Source of the DNA: JAHJDR01 sp964609965
Lineage (GTDB): Bacteria; UBA10199; JADGCS01
DNA length: 64,000 bases
Assembly (NCBI GenBank): GCA_964609965.1
Contig: CAZSTS010000009.1
Span: forward strand, 1 to 64,000
Reading direction: 5' to 3'
Shown: piece after piece, positions 35,586-44,579 of the stretch
How positions within the stretch are numbered: position 1 is the stretch's first letter
Layout of the letters: each line of letters opens with the position of its first letter
The notes under the pieces: generated by a model
Databases searched by the model: none
What the model was told of the DNA's origin: nothing
What the model saw: only the letters and a program-made list of their open reading frames with translations
Position numbers and translations under genes: made by a program

Positions 35586-35804
35586 ATGAGCCAAAAGAAA
35601 ATATCTACAACAGTATATATTACCGAAGAACAAAATGATAAGCTTAAGAATCTTAGTCAATGCACAAAGGTGCCCATGGCAGAATATATTCGCCAAGGAA
35701 TTGATCTCGTATTAGAAAAAAATGGAAAAGCCATTCCAGGCCAAATGAGCTTTTTGGAAGTAGACGGATTTTCTCAAGACAAGAAAAATCAAAATAACAA
35801 TTAA
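35586..35804 (+). CDS. Ribbon-helix-helix transcriptional regulator
   Basis: 72 residues. N-terminal strand KKISTTVYIT followed by two helices (EEQNDKLKNLSQCT and PMAEYIRQGIDLVLEK) match the CopG/MetJ ribbon-helix-helix fold, whose strand inserts into the DNA major groove. The tail is polar. No toxin gene follows; lepA starts 17 bp later. A large inverted repeat upstream is a likely binding site. Confidence 0.82.
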   Translation: MSQKKISTTVYITEEQNDKLKNLSQCTKVPMAEYIRQGIDLVLEKNGKAIPGQMSFLEVDGFSQDKKNQNNN

Positions 35805-35820
35805 TCAAACCCAGTAATTA

Positions 35821-37626
35821 ATGAATGAATTCCCTATAAAACGCAGAAGAAACTTCTCTATTATTGCCCATATTGACCATGGCAAATCTACTTTGGCTGA
35901 TCGTATCATTCAGCTTACTGGTGGGTTATCTGAAAGAGAAATGAAAGAACAGGTCTTGGATTCAATGGACCTTGAGCGTGAGCGGGGAATTACCATTAAA
36001 GCCGCTGCTGTGCGGTTATCTTATAGGGCAAAAGATGGAAAAGACTATCTATTTAACTTGATAGATACTCCGGGTCATGTTGATTTTCATTATGAAGTTT
36101 CGCGCGCGCTGGCTGCTTGTGATGGGGCGGTTCTTGTTGTTGATGCGACACAAGGCGTGCAAGCACAGACCCTTGCTAATGTGTATGCCGCATTAGACCA
36201 AGATTTAGAAATTATCCCGGTTATTAATAAAGTAGACTTGCCTAATTCTGATCCTGAACGAGTTAAACAAGAGATCGAAGAGATTGTAGGGATAGATGCG
36301 AGTCAAGTTCTTGCTTGTTCTGCAAAAACAGGTGAAGGTGTAGAGGATATTCTCGAGGCACTTATTGAGAGGGTTCCAGCGCCCCAAGGGCATTTAACAG
36401 AGCCTTTACAGGCTTTAGTTTTTGATTCTTGGTTTGATTCATACCAAGGTGTCATCATGCTTGTGAGAGTTTTCAATGGGGCTGTTAGGCAAGGAGATCG
36501 TATCAAGCTCATGAGTGCTCAAAAAGAATTTGAGGTTTTACAGGTGGGGGCGCAAAGCCCAAGGCCGATTTCACTAGGTTCTTTATCGGTAGGAGAGGTT
36601 GGTTTTGTTGTTGCTGGTATTAAAGAAATTGCCGATGCCAAAATTGGCGATACTGTGACTTTAGTAGACAGCCCCTGCTCAGAGATTCTGTCTGGTTTTA
36701 AAGAGGCCCAGCCAATGGTGTTTTGTGGTTTTTATCCTACACAGCCTAAACAGTATGAGATTTTACGTGAAGCGTTTGATAAACTGAGACTCAATGATTC
36801 ATCTTTTTCATACGAGCCCGAAACATCTGCTGCTTTGGGTTTTGGTTTTCGATGTGGCTTTTTAGGATTGCTCCATATGGAAATCGTTCAAGAAAGATTG
36901 GAACGAGAATACGATCTTGATTTGATTACAACGGCACCAACAGTTGTGTATCACATTTATACGACTAAAGGTGAAAAGTTAGAAATTGATAATCCCTCCA
37001 AAATGCCAGATCCTGATTTTATTGATCACATTGAAGAGCCTTTTGTAAAAGTGGCAATCCATGTTCCTACTGAATATGTTGGTAGCATAATCCAGTTGTG
37101 CGAAAGTCGACGAGGGAGCCAGGATCATATTGATTACGTGACAAAAGACAGGGTTATGATTCGATACCAGCTTCCTTTTCCAGAAATCATGTACGATTTC
37201 TATGATAAACTAAAATCCATGACCAGGGGTTATGGGTCGATGGACTACGAGCTTTCTTCTTATATTCCATCAAAGCTAATAAAACTAAATATTATGATTA
37301 ATGGGGACCCTGTAGATGCTTTGTCCATCATTGTTCATCGAGATAATGCCTATTACCGAGGCAAAGAACTTGTGACGCGATTACGCAAACTCATTCCCCG
37401 ACAACAATTTGACGTCAACATTCAAGCTGCGATAGGGAATCGAATCATTTCTAGAGAGACTGTAAAGGCTCTCAGAAAGGATGTGACGGCCAAGTGTTAT
37501 GGTGGCGATATTACAAGAAAACGTAAGTTATTAGAAAAACAAAAAGAAGGAAAAAAGCGCATGAAGCAAGTCGGTTCTGTTGAGATTCCACAAGAGGCTT
37601 TTCTTGCTGCTTTAAAAATCGAATAA
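35821..37626 (+). CDS. lepA: Elongation factor 4 (LepA)
   Basis: Ribosome-associated translational GTPase. G1 AHIDHGKST, G3 DTPGHVDF, G4 NKVDLP, and the LepA-specific C-terminal domain (GGDITRKRKLLEKQKEGKKRMK). 601 aa, full length. It precedes lepB, the order seen in many proteobacteria. Confidence 0.97.
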   Translation: MNEFPIKRRRNFSIIAHIDHGKSTLADRIIQLTGGLSEREMKEQVLDSMDLERERGITIKAAAVRLSYRAKDGKDYLFNLIDTPGHVDFHYEVSRALAACDGAVLVVDATQGVQAQTLANVYAALDQDLEIIPVINKVDLPNSDPERVKQEIEEIVGIDASQVLACSAKTGEGVEDILEALIERVPAPQGHLTEPLQALVFDSWFDSYQGVIMLVRVFNGAVRQGDRIKLMSAQKEFEVLQVGAQSPRPISLGSLSVGEVGFVVAGIKEIADAKIGDTVTLVDSPCSEILSGFKEAQPMVFCGFYPTQPKQYEILREAFDKLRLNDSSFSYEPETSAALGFGFRCGFLGLLHMEIVQERLEREYDLDLITTAPTVVYHIYTTKGEKLEIDNPSKMPDPDFIDHIEEPFVKVAIHVPTEYVGSIIQLCESRRGSQDHIDYVTKDRVMIRYQLPFPEIMYDFYDKLKSMTRGYGSMDYELSSYIPSKLIKLNIMINGDPVDALSIIVHRDNAYYRGKELVTRLRKLIPRQQFDVNIQAAIGNRIISRETVKALRKDVTAKCYGGDITRKRKLLEKQKEGKKRMKQVGSVEIPQEAFLAALKIE

Positions 37627-37643
37627 TATTATTTGGGAGATTC

Positions 37644-38441
37644 ATGGTAAAGAAAAATACGTTTCAAATTATCTCAGAATATATTCAGGCATTGGTTGGT
37701 GCGATTCTTCTTGCTGTGCTCATTCGTGGTTTTTTAGTAGAGCCTTTTAAAATTCCTTCTGAATCTATGTTGCCAACATTACTTGTGGGAGATCATATTT
37801 TTGTTGCCAGGTATCATTATGGCTTGAGGGTGCCTTTGACCAAAAAATGGCTCATGGAGTTTGACGACCCAAAGCGCGGTGATGTCGTTGTTTTTACTTA
37901 TCCAGAAGATGAAGATGTTGATTTTATCAAGCGTGTTGTAGGTATTCCTGGCGATAAGATTTCAATCAAGAACGATATTGTGAATATCAATGGAGAGGCT
38001 GCCAAGTATCAACCGATTATTATTGAAGGACAAGATCCAGATAATAATTGTAATATGAATCTTTCGAAAGAGACTAAAGAAATGTTGCCAGAGAGGTTTC
38101 ACGATTTTCCACATTATTTAAAAGTAGGAAAATTTAACAAACAACTTGAAACATTGGCAGACGGAAATCAGCACATGATCCAGCGCTCCAAAACAAACCC
38201 CTTGAGCTCTGACTATGAAACAACAGTCCCAGAAGGGCATTTTTTTGTGATGGGCGATAATCGTGATTATAGCCATGATAGCCGGTTTTGGGGGTTTGTG
38301 CCACGTGAATATCTTAAAGGAAAGGCTGTTTTTGTTTGGCTTTCTCTCAATCACGAAAAAACAAATTGTGAGTATAATCCTTTGGGCCCAGATATGATTC
38401 CTCATGTTCGTTGGGATAGGTTTGGGAAGAAGATTTATTAA
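37644..38441 (+). CDS. lepB: Signal peptidase I (first copy)
   Basis: Cleaves Sec and Tat signal peptides. One N-terminal helix (about 10-30), catalytic serine in PSESMLPTL, general-base lysine in FIKRVVGIPGD, and box E VMGDNRDYSHDSRFWG. 265 aa. GGGAG ribosome site. A second copy follows at 38513. Confidence 0.95.
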   Translation: MVKKNTFQIISEYIQALVGAILLAVLIRGFLVEPFKIPSESMLPTLLVGDHIFVARYHYGLRVPLTKKWLMEFDDPKRGDVVVFTYPEDEDVDFIKRVVGIPGDKISIKNDIVNINGEAAKYQPIIIEGQDPDNNCNMNLSKETKEMLPERFHDFPHYLKVGKFNKQLETLADGNQHMIQRSKTNPLSSDYETTVPEGHFFVMGDNRDYSHDSRFWGFVPREYLKGKAVFVWLSLNHEKTNCEYNPLGPDMIPHVRWDRFGKKIY

Positions 38442-38445
38442 TTGT

Positions 38446-38500
38446 GCGCCTATGCACCTAAGCGTCAATCCTCCTTCGCCAAGGCTTCGGAGGACAGGCG
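38446..38500. repeat. Octamer repeat followed by palindromic element between the lepB copies
   Basis: Octamers gcgcctat, gcacctaa, gcgtcaat (38446-38469), then the palindrome beginning tcctccttcgccaaggcttc (38469-38500). Confidence 0.7.
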
Positions 38501-38512
38501 CGCTGAAGCTAT

Positions 38513-39283
38513 ATGAAGAAAACAAAAAAAATTTTTTTTTATTTTATTCTGCTTCTAGTTCTTGGGTGGGTTGTCCGGGCGTTTTTCTATGAGCCGTTCA
38601 AAATTCCCTCAAAATCAATGCTGCCTACTTTGCTTAAAGGTGATTATGTTTTTGTTTCTAAAATCGCATACGGAATAAAAGCTCCTTTTAGCTCAAAATG
38701 GGTTTTAAAATTCAAAAGCCCCAAACGTGGGGATGTGATTGTTTTTAAACATACAGCAGATAGTCGATATTACATAAAACGAATAATGGGTCTGCCTGGA
38801 GATGTTGTTTCGACCAAGGGTGGCCTTTTATCTGTCAACAATCAATCCCTTAGGTCTCAAAACATCAACGTGCTTAAATCTAGCCCTAATGATAGATGTG
38901 TTGCTGCAGTGTCTGCTGATTCAAATATCCCAAAAGAGCTTTTACCAGTGCCTTATTTTCGAGGGCACAAAAAATATCAGATTCAAACTGAAACAGTATT
39001 AAATTCAAATCCACATTATATTCAGAGAGAGAAAAAAGGATCTCAAGGCATAGAGTTTGAAGTCAAGGTGCCTGAAAATTCTTATTTTGTCATGGGAGAT
39101 AACCGAGACAAGGCTGTTGATAGTCGGGTTTGGGGTGTTGTGTCGCACAATAGTGTCGTGGGTAAAGCAGGCACTGTGTGGCTGTCTCTTGTTTCTGATT
39201 CCCTCAAATGCAAGAGTCCTTTTTCGAAGGACAGCAAATCATCGACAATTCGTTGGTATAGATTGTGGAGAGATGTGATTTAA
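38513..39283 (+). CDS. lepB: Signal peptidase I (second copy)
   Basis: Paralogue of the preceding gene, with the same catalytic set: serine in PSKSMLPTL, lysine in YIKRIMGLPGD, and VMGDNRDKAVDSRVWG. N-terminal helix FFYFILLLVLGWVVRAFF. 256 aa. Divergence between copies is clear in the substrate-side insert (about 100-170), so they may differ in preference. Confidence 0.93.
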   Translation: MKKTKKIFFYFILLLVLGWVVRAFFYEPFKIPSKSMLPTLLKGDYVFVSKIAYGIKAPFSSKWVLKFKSPKRGDVIVFKHTADSRYYIKRIMGLPGDVVSTKGGLLSVNNQSLRSQNINVLKSSPNDRCVAAVSADSNIPKELLPVPYFRGHKKYQIQTETVLNSNPHYIQREKKGSQGIEFEVKVPENSYFVMGDNRDKAVDSRVWGVVSHNSVVGKAGTVWLSLVSDSLKCKSPFSKDSKSSTIRWYRLWRDVI

Positions 39284-39288
39284 GTATT

Positions 39289-40257
39289 CTACTTGCTCTC
39301 GATCCAATGAATGAATTCGTTTTCGGGATCAAGACCGATTTTGATATTCCAATGACGGATTTTTTGAGTGATTTGAGGGACGAGATTATCGGTGATAAAG
39401 AAAATAAGATCGTCCACACGATCAGCTGACCCACCATCTTCATCAAATAAAAATACAGGAAACTCATTTAAAAAATCCTTTGATGTTCGTTTGAGTCGAA
39501 TGGTCTCGTTCACTGCAGCTAATAGAAAGTGTTTGCCCATGATATGCGCGTTTCGTGGCAGTGTTATGGGTGTTACATTAGGCGCATTATGAAAGTAGTC
39601 AATAAAAGCAGACTCATAAATCATGTCAAAGCCAATAGTGATAAGATCTCTTGTTGTGCCATTAGGGTTGTAGAGAGATACAAACTGTGTTTGTGTGAGA
39701 GGCTCCGCTGAAGCAGTGAGATACTCTTTTGAGATCACTTCATCCTGAATGCGTTTACGGAAGACTGTGAGCTGCGATTGTGGGTATTGTCTCTTCTCAC
39801 GATTTCCAGCAACATAATCTAGTGCAGAGAGATTGGGTTCGATCATGATGCGAGAATAAAAATCATGAAATCCCTCAATATATTTAAGATCGTATGAATG
39901 CATCTCTACGATCTCGGCTTTAAGAGGGTCTGGCGCTGTTTCGTAAACAAGTTTTTTATGGGTGAGCCTTGCGCGATGAGAAAGTTCTCGTAATTCATGA
40001 ATAGGAACAATGAAGAAAAGACCAGCCACATTAAGCAGGCGTTTGCGAATCATGATGCGGTCTTCTAGGGTGGCTTCCCATTTGTAAAAATCGACCAAAT
40101 CAGAATAGAGCAATTCCATGAAGTTAGTTTTGGCCTTTTGAAAATTGGCTGATTTGGGATCTGATTGAACAACAAGTTCCTTAAGAAGGCTTTGCTCCTC
40201 AGTGCTGTAGTAAGGAAAATTATCCGAAATTGATTTATCTATTGAATTAGTTCCCAT
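39289..40257 (-). CDS. Hypothetical protein
   Basis: 322 residues, no signal peptide or membrane helix seen. Mixed helical protein with notable segments LFFIVPIHELRELSHRARLTHKKL and FPVFLFDEDGGSADRVDDLIFFITDNL. The HELRELSH stretch is not a HExxH zinc motif (H-E-L-R-E). I recognise no family. Converges on the second lepB gene with a 5-bp gap. Confidence 0.7.
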   Translation of the reverse strand: MGTNSIDKSISDNFPYYSTEEQSLLKELVVQSDPKSANFQKAKTNFMELLYSDLVDFYKWEATLEDRIMIRKRLLNVAGLFFIVPIHELRELSHRARLTHKKLVYETAPDPLKAEIVEMHSYDLKYIEGFHDFYSRIMIEPNLSALDYVAGNREKRQYPQSQLTVFRKRIQDEVISKEYLTASAEPLTQTQFVSLYNPNGTTRDLITIGFDMIYESAFIDYFHNAPNVTPITLPRNAHIMGKHFLLAAVNETIRLKRTSKDFLNEFPVFLFDEDGGSADRVDDLIFFITDNLVPQITQKIRHWNIKIGLDPENEFIHWIESK

Positions 40258-40319
40258 AATACTTCTTTATTCTTCTTCGCCGAATATCTCGTAGCTTGCT
40301 ACGAAAATAGAGGCGAAAA

Positions 40320-40350
40320 GAATCCTGCGTAGCCTTGGCGTAGCAGGGTG
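40320..40350. repeat. Inverted copy of the CCAAGGCT palindromic family
   Basis: Contains cctgcgtagccttggcgtag then cagggtg; reverse complement aligns with the elements at 15271 and 38469. Lies upstream of pheA. Confidence 0.55.
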
Positions 40351-40450
40351 TGTAAGGCTTCGAAGAATGTCGCTTAATACTGAGCCACTTGTTGCGTAAA
40401 GCTCCATTATTGTTAGCCCTAGTTAAGTCCACGTCTTTTAGCCAGTGTAT

Positions 40451-40484
40451 GCTTGAAATTCAAGCAAATCATCCCTATGAGGGA
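40451..40484 (+). promoter_or_regulatory. Two small hairpins in the pheA leader
   Basis: gcttgaa-a-ttcaagc (40451-40465), then tccct-atg-aggga (40472-40484). The second hairpin covers part of the GGGAGG ribosome site of pheA. No phenylalanine-rich leader peptide is seen, so classical attenuation is not supported. Confidence 0.4.
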
Positions 40485-40489
40485 GGTCT

Positions 40490-41563
40490 ATGAAAAAAGA
40501 TAATAATATCGATAAAATACGAAAAGAAATTGATACCCTTGATAAAGAGCTTCTTAAGCTTCTTTCTGAAAGAGGGGCGAAGGCAAAAAAAATTGGAAAA
40601 ATCAAAGAAGGTAAGGGCAAGAAAATATACGTGCCATCACGTGAAAGACAAATTTTTAATCGCCTCTCACAGAGCAATAAAGGGCCTTATAATGAAAGAG
40701 CTATCCGTTCAATTTTTAGAGAAATCATATCTGCTACAAGGGCTTTAGAGCGACCCATTAGCGTGGCTTTTTTAGGGCCAGAAGCCACTTTTACCCATCA
40801 GGCAGCCACAGGGCACTTTGGACATGCGGCTGATTTTATTCCTCAAGCAGATATTTCGATGATATTTAATGAAGTCGAAAAGGGGGAGATTGATTTTGGT
40901 GTCGTGCCAATCGAAAATTCAACAGAAGGGGTAGTGAGTTACACTCTCGATAAATTTGTCGATTCGGATTTAAAAATTTGTTCAGAGATTATTGTTTCTG
41001 TTGATTTACATTTGATATCCGTGTGTTCCAAAATCAGTGATGTAAAAACTCTTTATTCTCATCCTCAGGCATTAGCCCAATGTCGTAATTGGTTGGCAAG
41101 ACATCTGCCTCATGTCTCTCTTAAAAACGTTGATTCAACGGCTAGTGCGGCAAAGGTTTTATCAAAGAATAAAAATGCAGCAGCCATTGCTAGTGATTTG
41201 GCTGCCAATTTTTATGGGCTCAATATTCTAGCCAGAAAAATACAAGATTCGAAAAAGAATTTTACGAGGTTTCTTGTTTTAGGAAAAGAACAGGCAGGTA
41301 AAACAGGAAATGACAAAACCTCTATTGCTTTTGTGGCGAAAGATAAGCCAGGAATCCTTTTTCACCTTCTCAAGCCACTGGCTAATGCAAAAATCAACCT
41401 CACCAAGATCGAAAGTCGGCCTCTCAAAACAAAGGCCTGGGAATATATGTTTTTTGTTGATCTTGATGGGCACTCTTCTGAAAAGCGCGTGCAAAAGGCG
41501 CTTGAAGGGTTGGAAAAAGAATGTATGCGTTTTAAAGTTTTGGGATCTTATCCAAAGGCATGA
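40490..41563 (+). CDS. pheA: Chorismate mutase / prephenate dehydratase
   Basis: Bifunctional enzyme to phenylpyruvate. Chorismate mutase domain (1-90, IDTLDKELLKLLSERG... RSIFREIISATRALE), prephenate dehydratase (about 95-275, SVAFLGPEATFTHQAA, GVVPIENSTEGVV, and KNFTRFLVL) and a C-terminal ACT domain with LTKIESRPLK, the phenylalanine-binding motif. 357 aa, first gene of an aromatic amino acid run. Confidence 0.95.
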   Translation: MKKDNNIDKIRKEIDTLDKELLKLLSERGAKAKKIGKIKEGKGKKIYVPSRERQIFNRLSQSNKGPYNERAIRSIFREIISATRALERPISVAFLGPEATFTHQAATGHFGHAADFIPQADISMIFNEVEKGEIDFGVVPIENSTEGVVSYTLDKFVDSDLKICSEIIVSVDLHLISVCSKISDVKTLYSHPQALAQCRNWLARHLPHVSLKNVDSTASAAKVLSKNKNAAAIASDLAANFYGLNILARKIQDSKKNFTRFLVLGKEQAGKTGNDKTSIAFVAKDKPGILFHLLKPLANAKINLTKIESRPLKTKAWEYMFFVDLDGHSSEKRVQKALEGLEKECMRFKVLGSYPKA

Positions 41564-41568
41564 TTTGT

Positions 41569-41664
41569 CCTTCTCCCCGTTGGGGAGACGGTGCCCAAAG
41601 GGCGGATGAGGGGCTGCCCCTCACCTGGTCCAAAGGACCACCCTCTCCCCAGAGGGGAGAGGGG
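41569..41664. repeat. 96-bp composite palindromic repeat between pheA and tyrA
   Basis: Several nested GC-rich hairpins: ctccccgttggggag, gcccaaagggc, gaggggctgcccctc, ggtccaaaggacc and ctctccccagaggggagag. Typical of dispersed REP-type intergenic repeats. Confidence 0.75.
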
Positions 41665-41672
41665 TATTAACT

Positions 41673-42530
41673 ATGAATAAATTTTATTTCAACCAAGCCA
41701 CAATCATCGGCATCGGTCTCATTGGAGGATCTCTTGGCAGGGATCTTCTTAAAAAGAAAATTGCCAAAAAAGTTGTGGGAATCGACGTCGACCCAAAGAC
41801 TCTTTCTTATGCTAAGAAGCAGGGCGTTGTTTCTCAAATATCAAAAGACGATATTGAAACGCTCGAGGCAAGTGATCTTGTTGTTTTTGCCACTCCAGTT
41901 TGTACGCTTGAAGAACAGATCAAAGATTTTTCTGCTTTTATTTCAGAGAATGCTTTGGTGATTGATGTAGGGTCCACAAAGACGGATATTATTAAAGTGG
42001 CGGATAAAAGTTTCCAAAGCGGTAATTTCGTAGGGTGCCATCCCATGGCGGGCAGCGAGAAGTCAGGTGTTCGTGCTTCTGTTTCTGATCTCTTTGTTAA
42101 CTCGCCATGCATTATTGTCCCAGGAAAAAAGACAAAGAAGAAGTTTACTGATTTAGCAACAAGGCTCTGGAAAAAGCTTGGTGCTCAAACAGTTCTTATG
42201 AATGTGAAAGATCACGACAGTCGTTTGGCTGCGTGTTCACATCTGCCTCATATTCTCTCTTTTGCAACAATGCAGTCTGTTGGTAAGAAGATTCCAATGA
42301 AGGAGCTCAAAAAAATCGCTGGCCGCAGCTTCAAATCTTACACGCGTGTGGCAGGGTCTGATCCAAAGATGTGGACAGATATTTTTCTTCAAAACAAAAC
42401 ACACGCTTTAAAACAGATCTCTTTTTTCCAATCGCAACTTAATGATATCGAAAAAGCCATCAAAAAATCTGATTCCAAGTGGTTGTATCAATATATAGAG
42501 AAGACTGCAAAACTATGGCGTGAGATGTAA
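41673..42530 (+). CDS. tyrA: Prephenate dehydrogenase
   Basis: NAD-dependent oxidative decarboxylation of prephenate toward tyrosine. Rossmann motif IIGIGLIGGSLG (about 10-22), then VIDVGSTKTDI, the substrate block FVGCHPMAGSEKSGV and AACSHLPHILSFA. 285 aa. No ACT domain at the C-terminus. It overlaps the convergent lipoprotein gene by 18 bp. Confidence 0.94.
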   Translation: MNKFYFNQATIIGIGLIGGSLGRDLLKKKIAKKVVGIDVDPKTLSYAKKQGVVSQISKDDIETLEASDLVVFATPVCTLEEQIKDFSAFISENALVIDVGSTKTDIIKVADKSFQSGNFVGCHPMAGSEKSGVRASVSDLFVNSPCIIVPGKKTKKKFTDLATRLWKKLGAQTVLMNVKDHDSRLAACSHLPHILSFATMQSVGKKIPMKELKKIAGRSFKSYTRVAGSDPKMWTDIFLQNKTHALKQISFFQSQLNDIEKAIKKSDSKWLYQYIEKTAKLWREM

Positions 42531-44417
42531 AGAAACATCATCCAAATAAATGTCCACGCTTTGCCCTGTATTGTCATTTAAAATAATCTTTAATTCATAT
42601 GAGCCTTCGGCAAGAGAAATGCTATTCTGATAATTATATCCATTCAATAAAGTATCAAAACTCACATCACCAATTGTTTCAGATGTTCCTAATCCAACAT
42701 TATATACTTCAAAACTTAGATTGCTATTAGCGTCACTTACAGATGTTTGAGCGGAAATTGAAAATGTGTAGGTTCCTTCTTCTAATGCTGTGATTTCGAA
42801 TTCGCTCGACGTAATTGTTCGCACACCAATGGTTCCTGTTCTCGTATGTCGCCACTTGTAAACTCCAGCCGTTACATTTTCGGCCACAAGATTCGCATAC
42901 GTCGCTGTATCATCTGCGTTGCCATCTGTATCTGTCCACGACCAGAAATTTGGAATAAATCTTACACCTACGAGCGCGCCATTATAGCTATCGGCCTTAG
43001 GTTTAAAGGCCTCAAGGCTTGGGTTTTTTATTTTATTTGTTTCAGTATAGGTTTCTCCGTCATTAAATCCTTGAACTAAAGCTTCTGCATGATTCAGCCA
43101 GTACTGATAACCTCCGTAACCATTCTCATCCTCATAGCCATTGTAGTTTCCGTATTCGGCAATAGGAAAAGTTTCTCTTTCATCATCAGCATTAGGATAG
43201 ATAATGAATCCTTTAGCGCCAGCTTGTCTGAGCATTACCCCTGCTAAGTAACTTACAGAAGTGTCAAAGTAGAGATCACCTGCATTGTAATTGCTGTAAC
43301 CATAAACATATGTGAAGCTGAGCCAAGTCACAAGGTCTGTAAAATCCATGTCAGTAATATTTTGTTCTAGGGCGTCGAGGTTTGGCAAGATGTATAAAGA
43401 GGGATTGGCAAAATCTCCTGAACCGTATTGCATGTATCCCTCAGTTCTTGATACTAAAGTTCCTTGATAGTTTGGTATCCACTCTATGGCGTTTAAGGGG
43501 AGTTCCTGATAAAAATAAACAGATGAATTTGCATCGTTGTTGTGAACAATGTCTCTTAATTCTAAGCCTCTTTGCATCCATGCATCACGATAAGCAGTGT
43601 AGCCGATTCCTTCATCCACCACATTGCAGTTGCAGTCTTGTCCGGGATCACCACCATTGTAATACCATTCTAAAACAGTGGGGTCATACCAGATTTCAAC
43701 ATCATAAAAAACGAGGTCTGCATTTGCCCTTGAAACAACATCAGTCGTATTGGCCAAGGTGTTCTGCCACAAAATACCAGTGTATGTGGGGTCATTGGCT
43801 GCATCAAAGGCATTCCAATAGTCGCAGAGATTGCAATCTAGACAAGGGGCATCTAAAAACTTTGAATCATCATTTCCTGGTACAAGCTCATCAAGGCCTC
43901 CCCATGTGTAGTGGCCAGCAGTAATACCCAAGGCCAGAGTATAACCCTGATTTTCTAAATATTGTAATCCATCTTCGGCTAGGGAGTCAGGACGGAATGT
44001 TATTCCCGCATGGGTCATTCCCGTGTCCATCATTTCATCAACTGTTGTTAAGTCCTTCCCCTGCCAAAGATGATGCCCATAAAAAGTCATTATAAATTCT
44101 TCGCCTTCACCTTCGCCTTCTCCTTCTCCTTCACCTTCGCCTTCTCCTTCGCCTTCTCCTTCGCCTTCTCCTTCACCTTCTCCTTCACCTTCGCCTTCAC
44201 CTTCACCTTCTCCTTCTCCTTCACCTTCGCCCCCATTCTCATTCTCTTCAGACTTTTCGGACTGGTCTGGCTCTTCGGACCAGTCTTCAGGATAGCTTTC
44301 ATTTTCGATTGTATCTTCTTCAGTGTTTGCAGTTATGCTCGTGTCACATTGAGATAAAAAGAGTGCAAAAATCATGAGAAGGAAAATGAGTGATATTTGT
44401 TTTAATATAGTGCCCAT
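42513..44417 (-). CDS. Large lipoprotein with Gly-Glu repeat, probable carbohydrate-active domain
   Basis: Signal with lipobox FLSQC, acidic linker, then about 22 consecutive Gly-Glu pairs forming a long charged stalk. The following 330 residues look like a TIM-barrel sugar-acting domain (ITFRPDSLAEDGLQYLE, ADLVFYDVEIWYDPT, AGAKGFIIYPNADDE); a C-terminal beta domain (about 500-630) resembles a carbohydrate-binding module ending in VDIYLDDVSL. Family not identified with certainty. ATG at 44417 starts directly at the signal; the frame extends 21 codons further upstream. Confidence 0.75.
   Translation of the reverse strand: MGTILKQISLIFLLMIFALFLSQCDTSITANTEEDTIENESYPEDWSEEPDQSEKSEENENGGEGEGEGEGEGEGEGEGEGEGEGEGEGEGEGEGEGEGEGEGEGEEFIMTFYGHHLWQGKDLTTVDEMMDTGMTHAGITFRPDSLAEDGLQYLENQGYTLALGITAGHYTWGGLDELVPGNDDSKFLDAPCLDCNLCDYWNAFDAANDPTYTGILWQNTLANTTDVVSRANADLVFYDVEIWYDPTVLEWYYNGGDPGQDCNCNVVDEGIGYTAYRDAWMQRGLELRDIVHNNDANSSVYFYQELPLNAIEWIPNYQGTLVSRTEGYMQYGSGDFANPSLYILPNLDALEQNITDMDFTDLVTWLSFTYVYGYSNYNAGDLYFDTSVSYLAGVMLRQAGAKGFIIYPNADDERETFPIAEYGNYNGYEDENGYGGYQYWLNHAEALVQGFNDGETYTETNKIKNPSLEAFKPKADSYNGALVGVRFIPNFWSWTDTDGNADDTATYANLVAENVTAGVYKWRHTRTGTIGVRTITSSEFEITALEEGTYTFSISAQTSVSDANSNLSFEVYNVGLGTSETIGDVSFDTLLNGYNYQNSISLAEGSYELKIILNDNTGQSVDIYLDDVSLHLTP
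44100..44231. repeat. Hexanucleotide microsatellite coding for (Gly-Glu)n
   Basis: About 22 units of a CCTTCN-type hexamer (plus strand), in frame in the lipoprotein gene; a likely site of length change by slippage in steps of two residues. Confidence 0.85.
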
Positions 44418-44559
44418 ACTATATGTAACTATTATCGCCTTATTTCGTTGAGAGTTGCGAAAAAAAAGCCGCCCCTGCAAAGCTCTAACGGCCCGATATT
44501 ACAGAACAATGTTTGCCTCAAGATATTTCTTAATGGTTATTGGACTTTAAACGGCAAAT

Positions 44560-44565
44560 TATAAT
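44560..44565 (+). promoter_or_regulatory. -10 element close to the aroA start
   Basis: Perfect TATAAT ending 14 bp before the aroA ATG, with ttggac 14 bp upstream (short spacing). Implies a very short or absent 5' leader; no ribosome site is visible. Confidence 0.4.
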
Positions 44566-44579
44566 AGAGAATCAAAAGA

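Noticed and set aside
39289..40257. Zinc protease motif in the hypothetical protein (HELRELSH)
   Set aside because: Spacing is H-E-L-R-E-L-S-H, not HExxH, and no third ligand is evident.
44070..44357. 95-residue antisense ORF rich in Phe-Ser/Ala-Phe
   Set aside because: It is only the complement of the Gly-Glu hexamer array in the lipoprotein gene.
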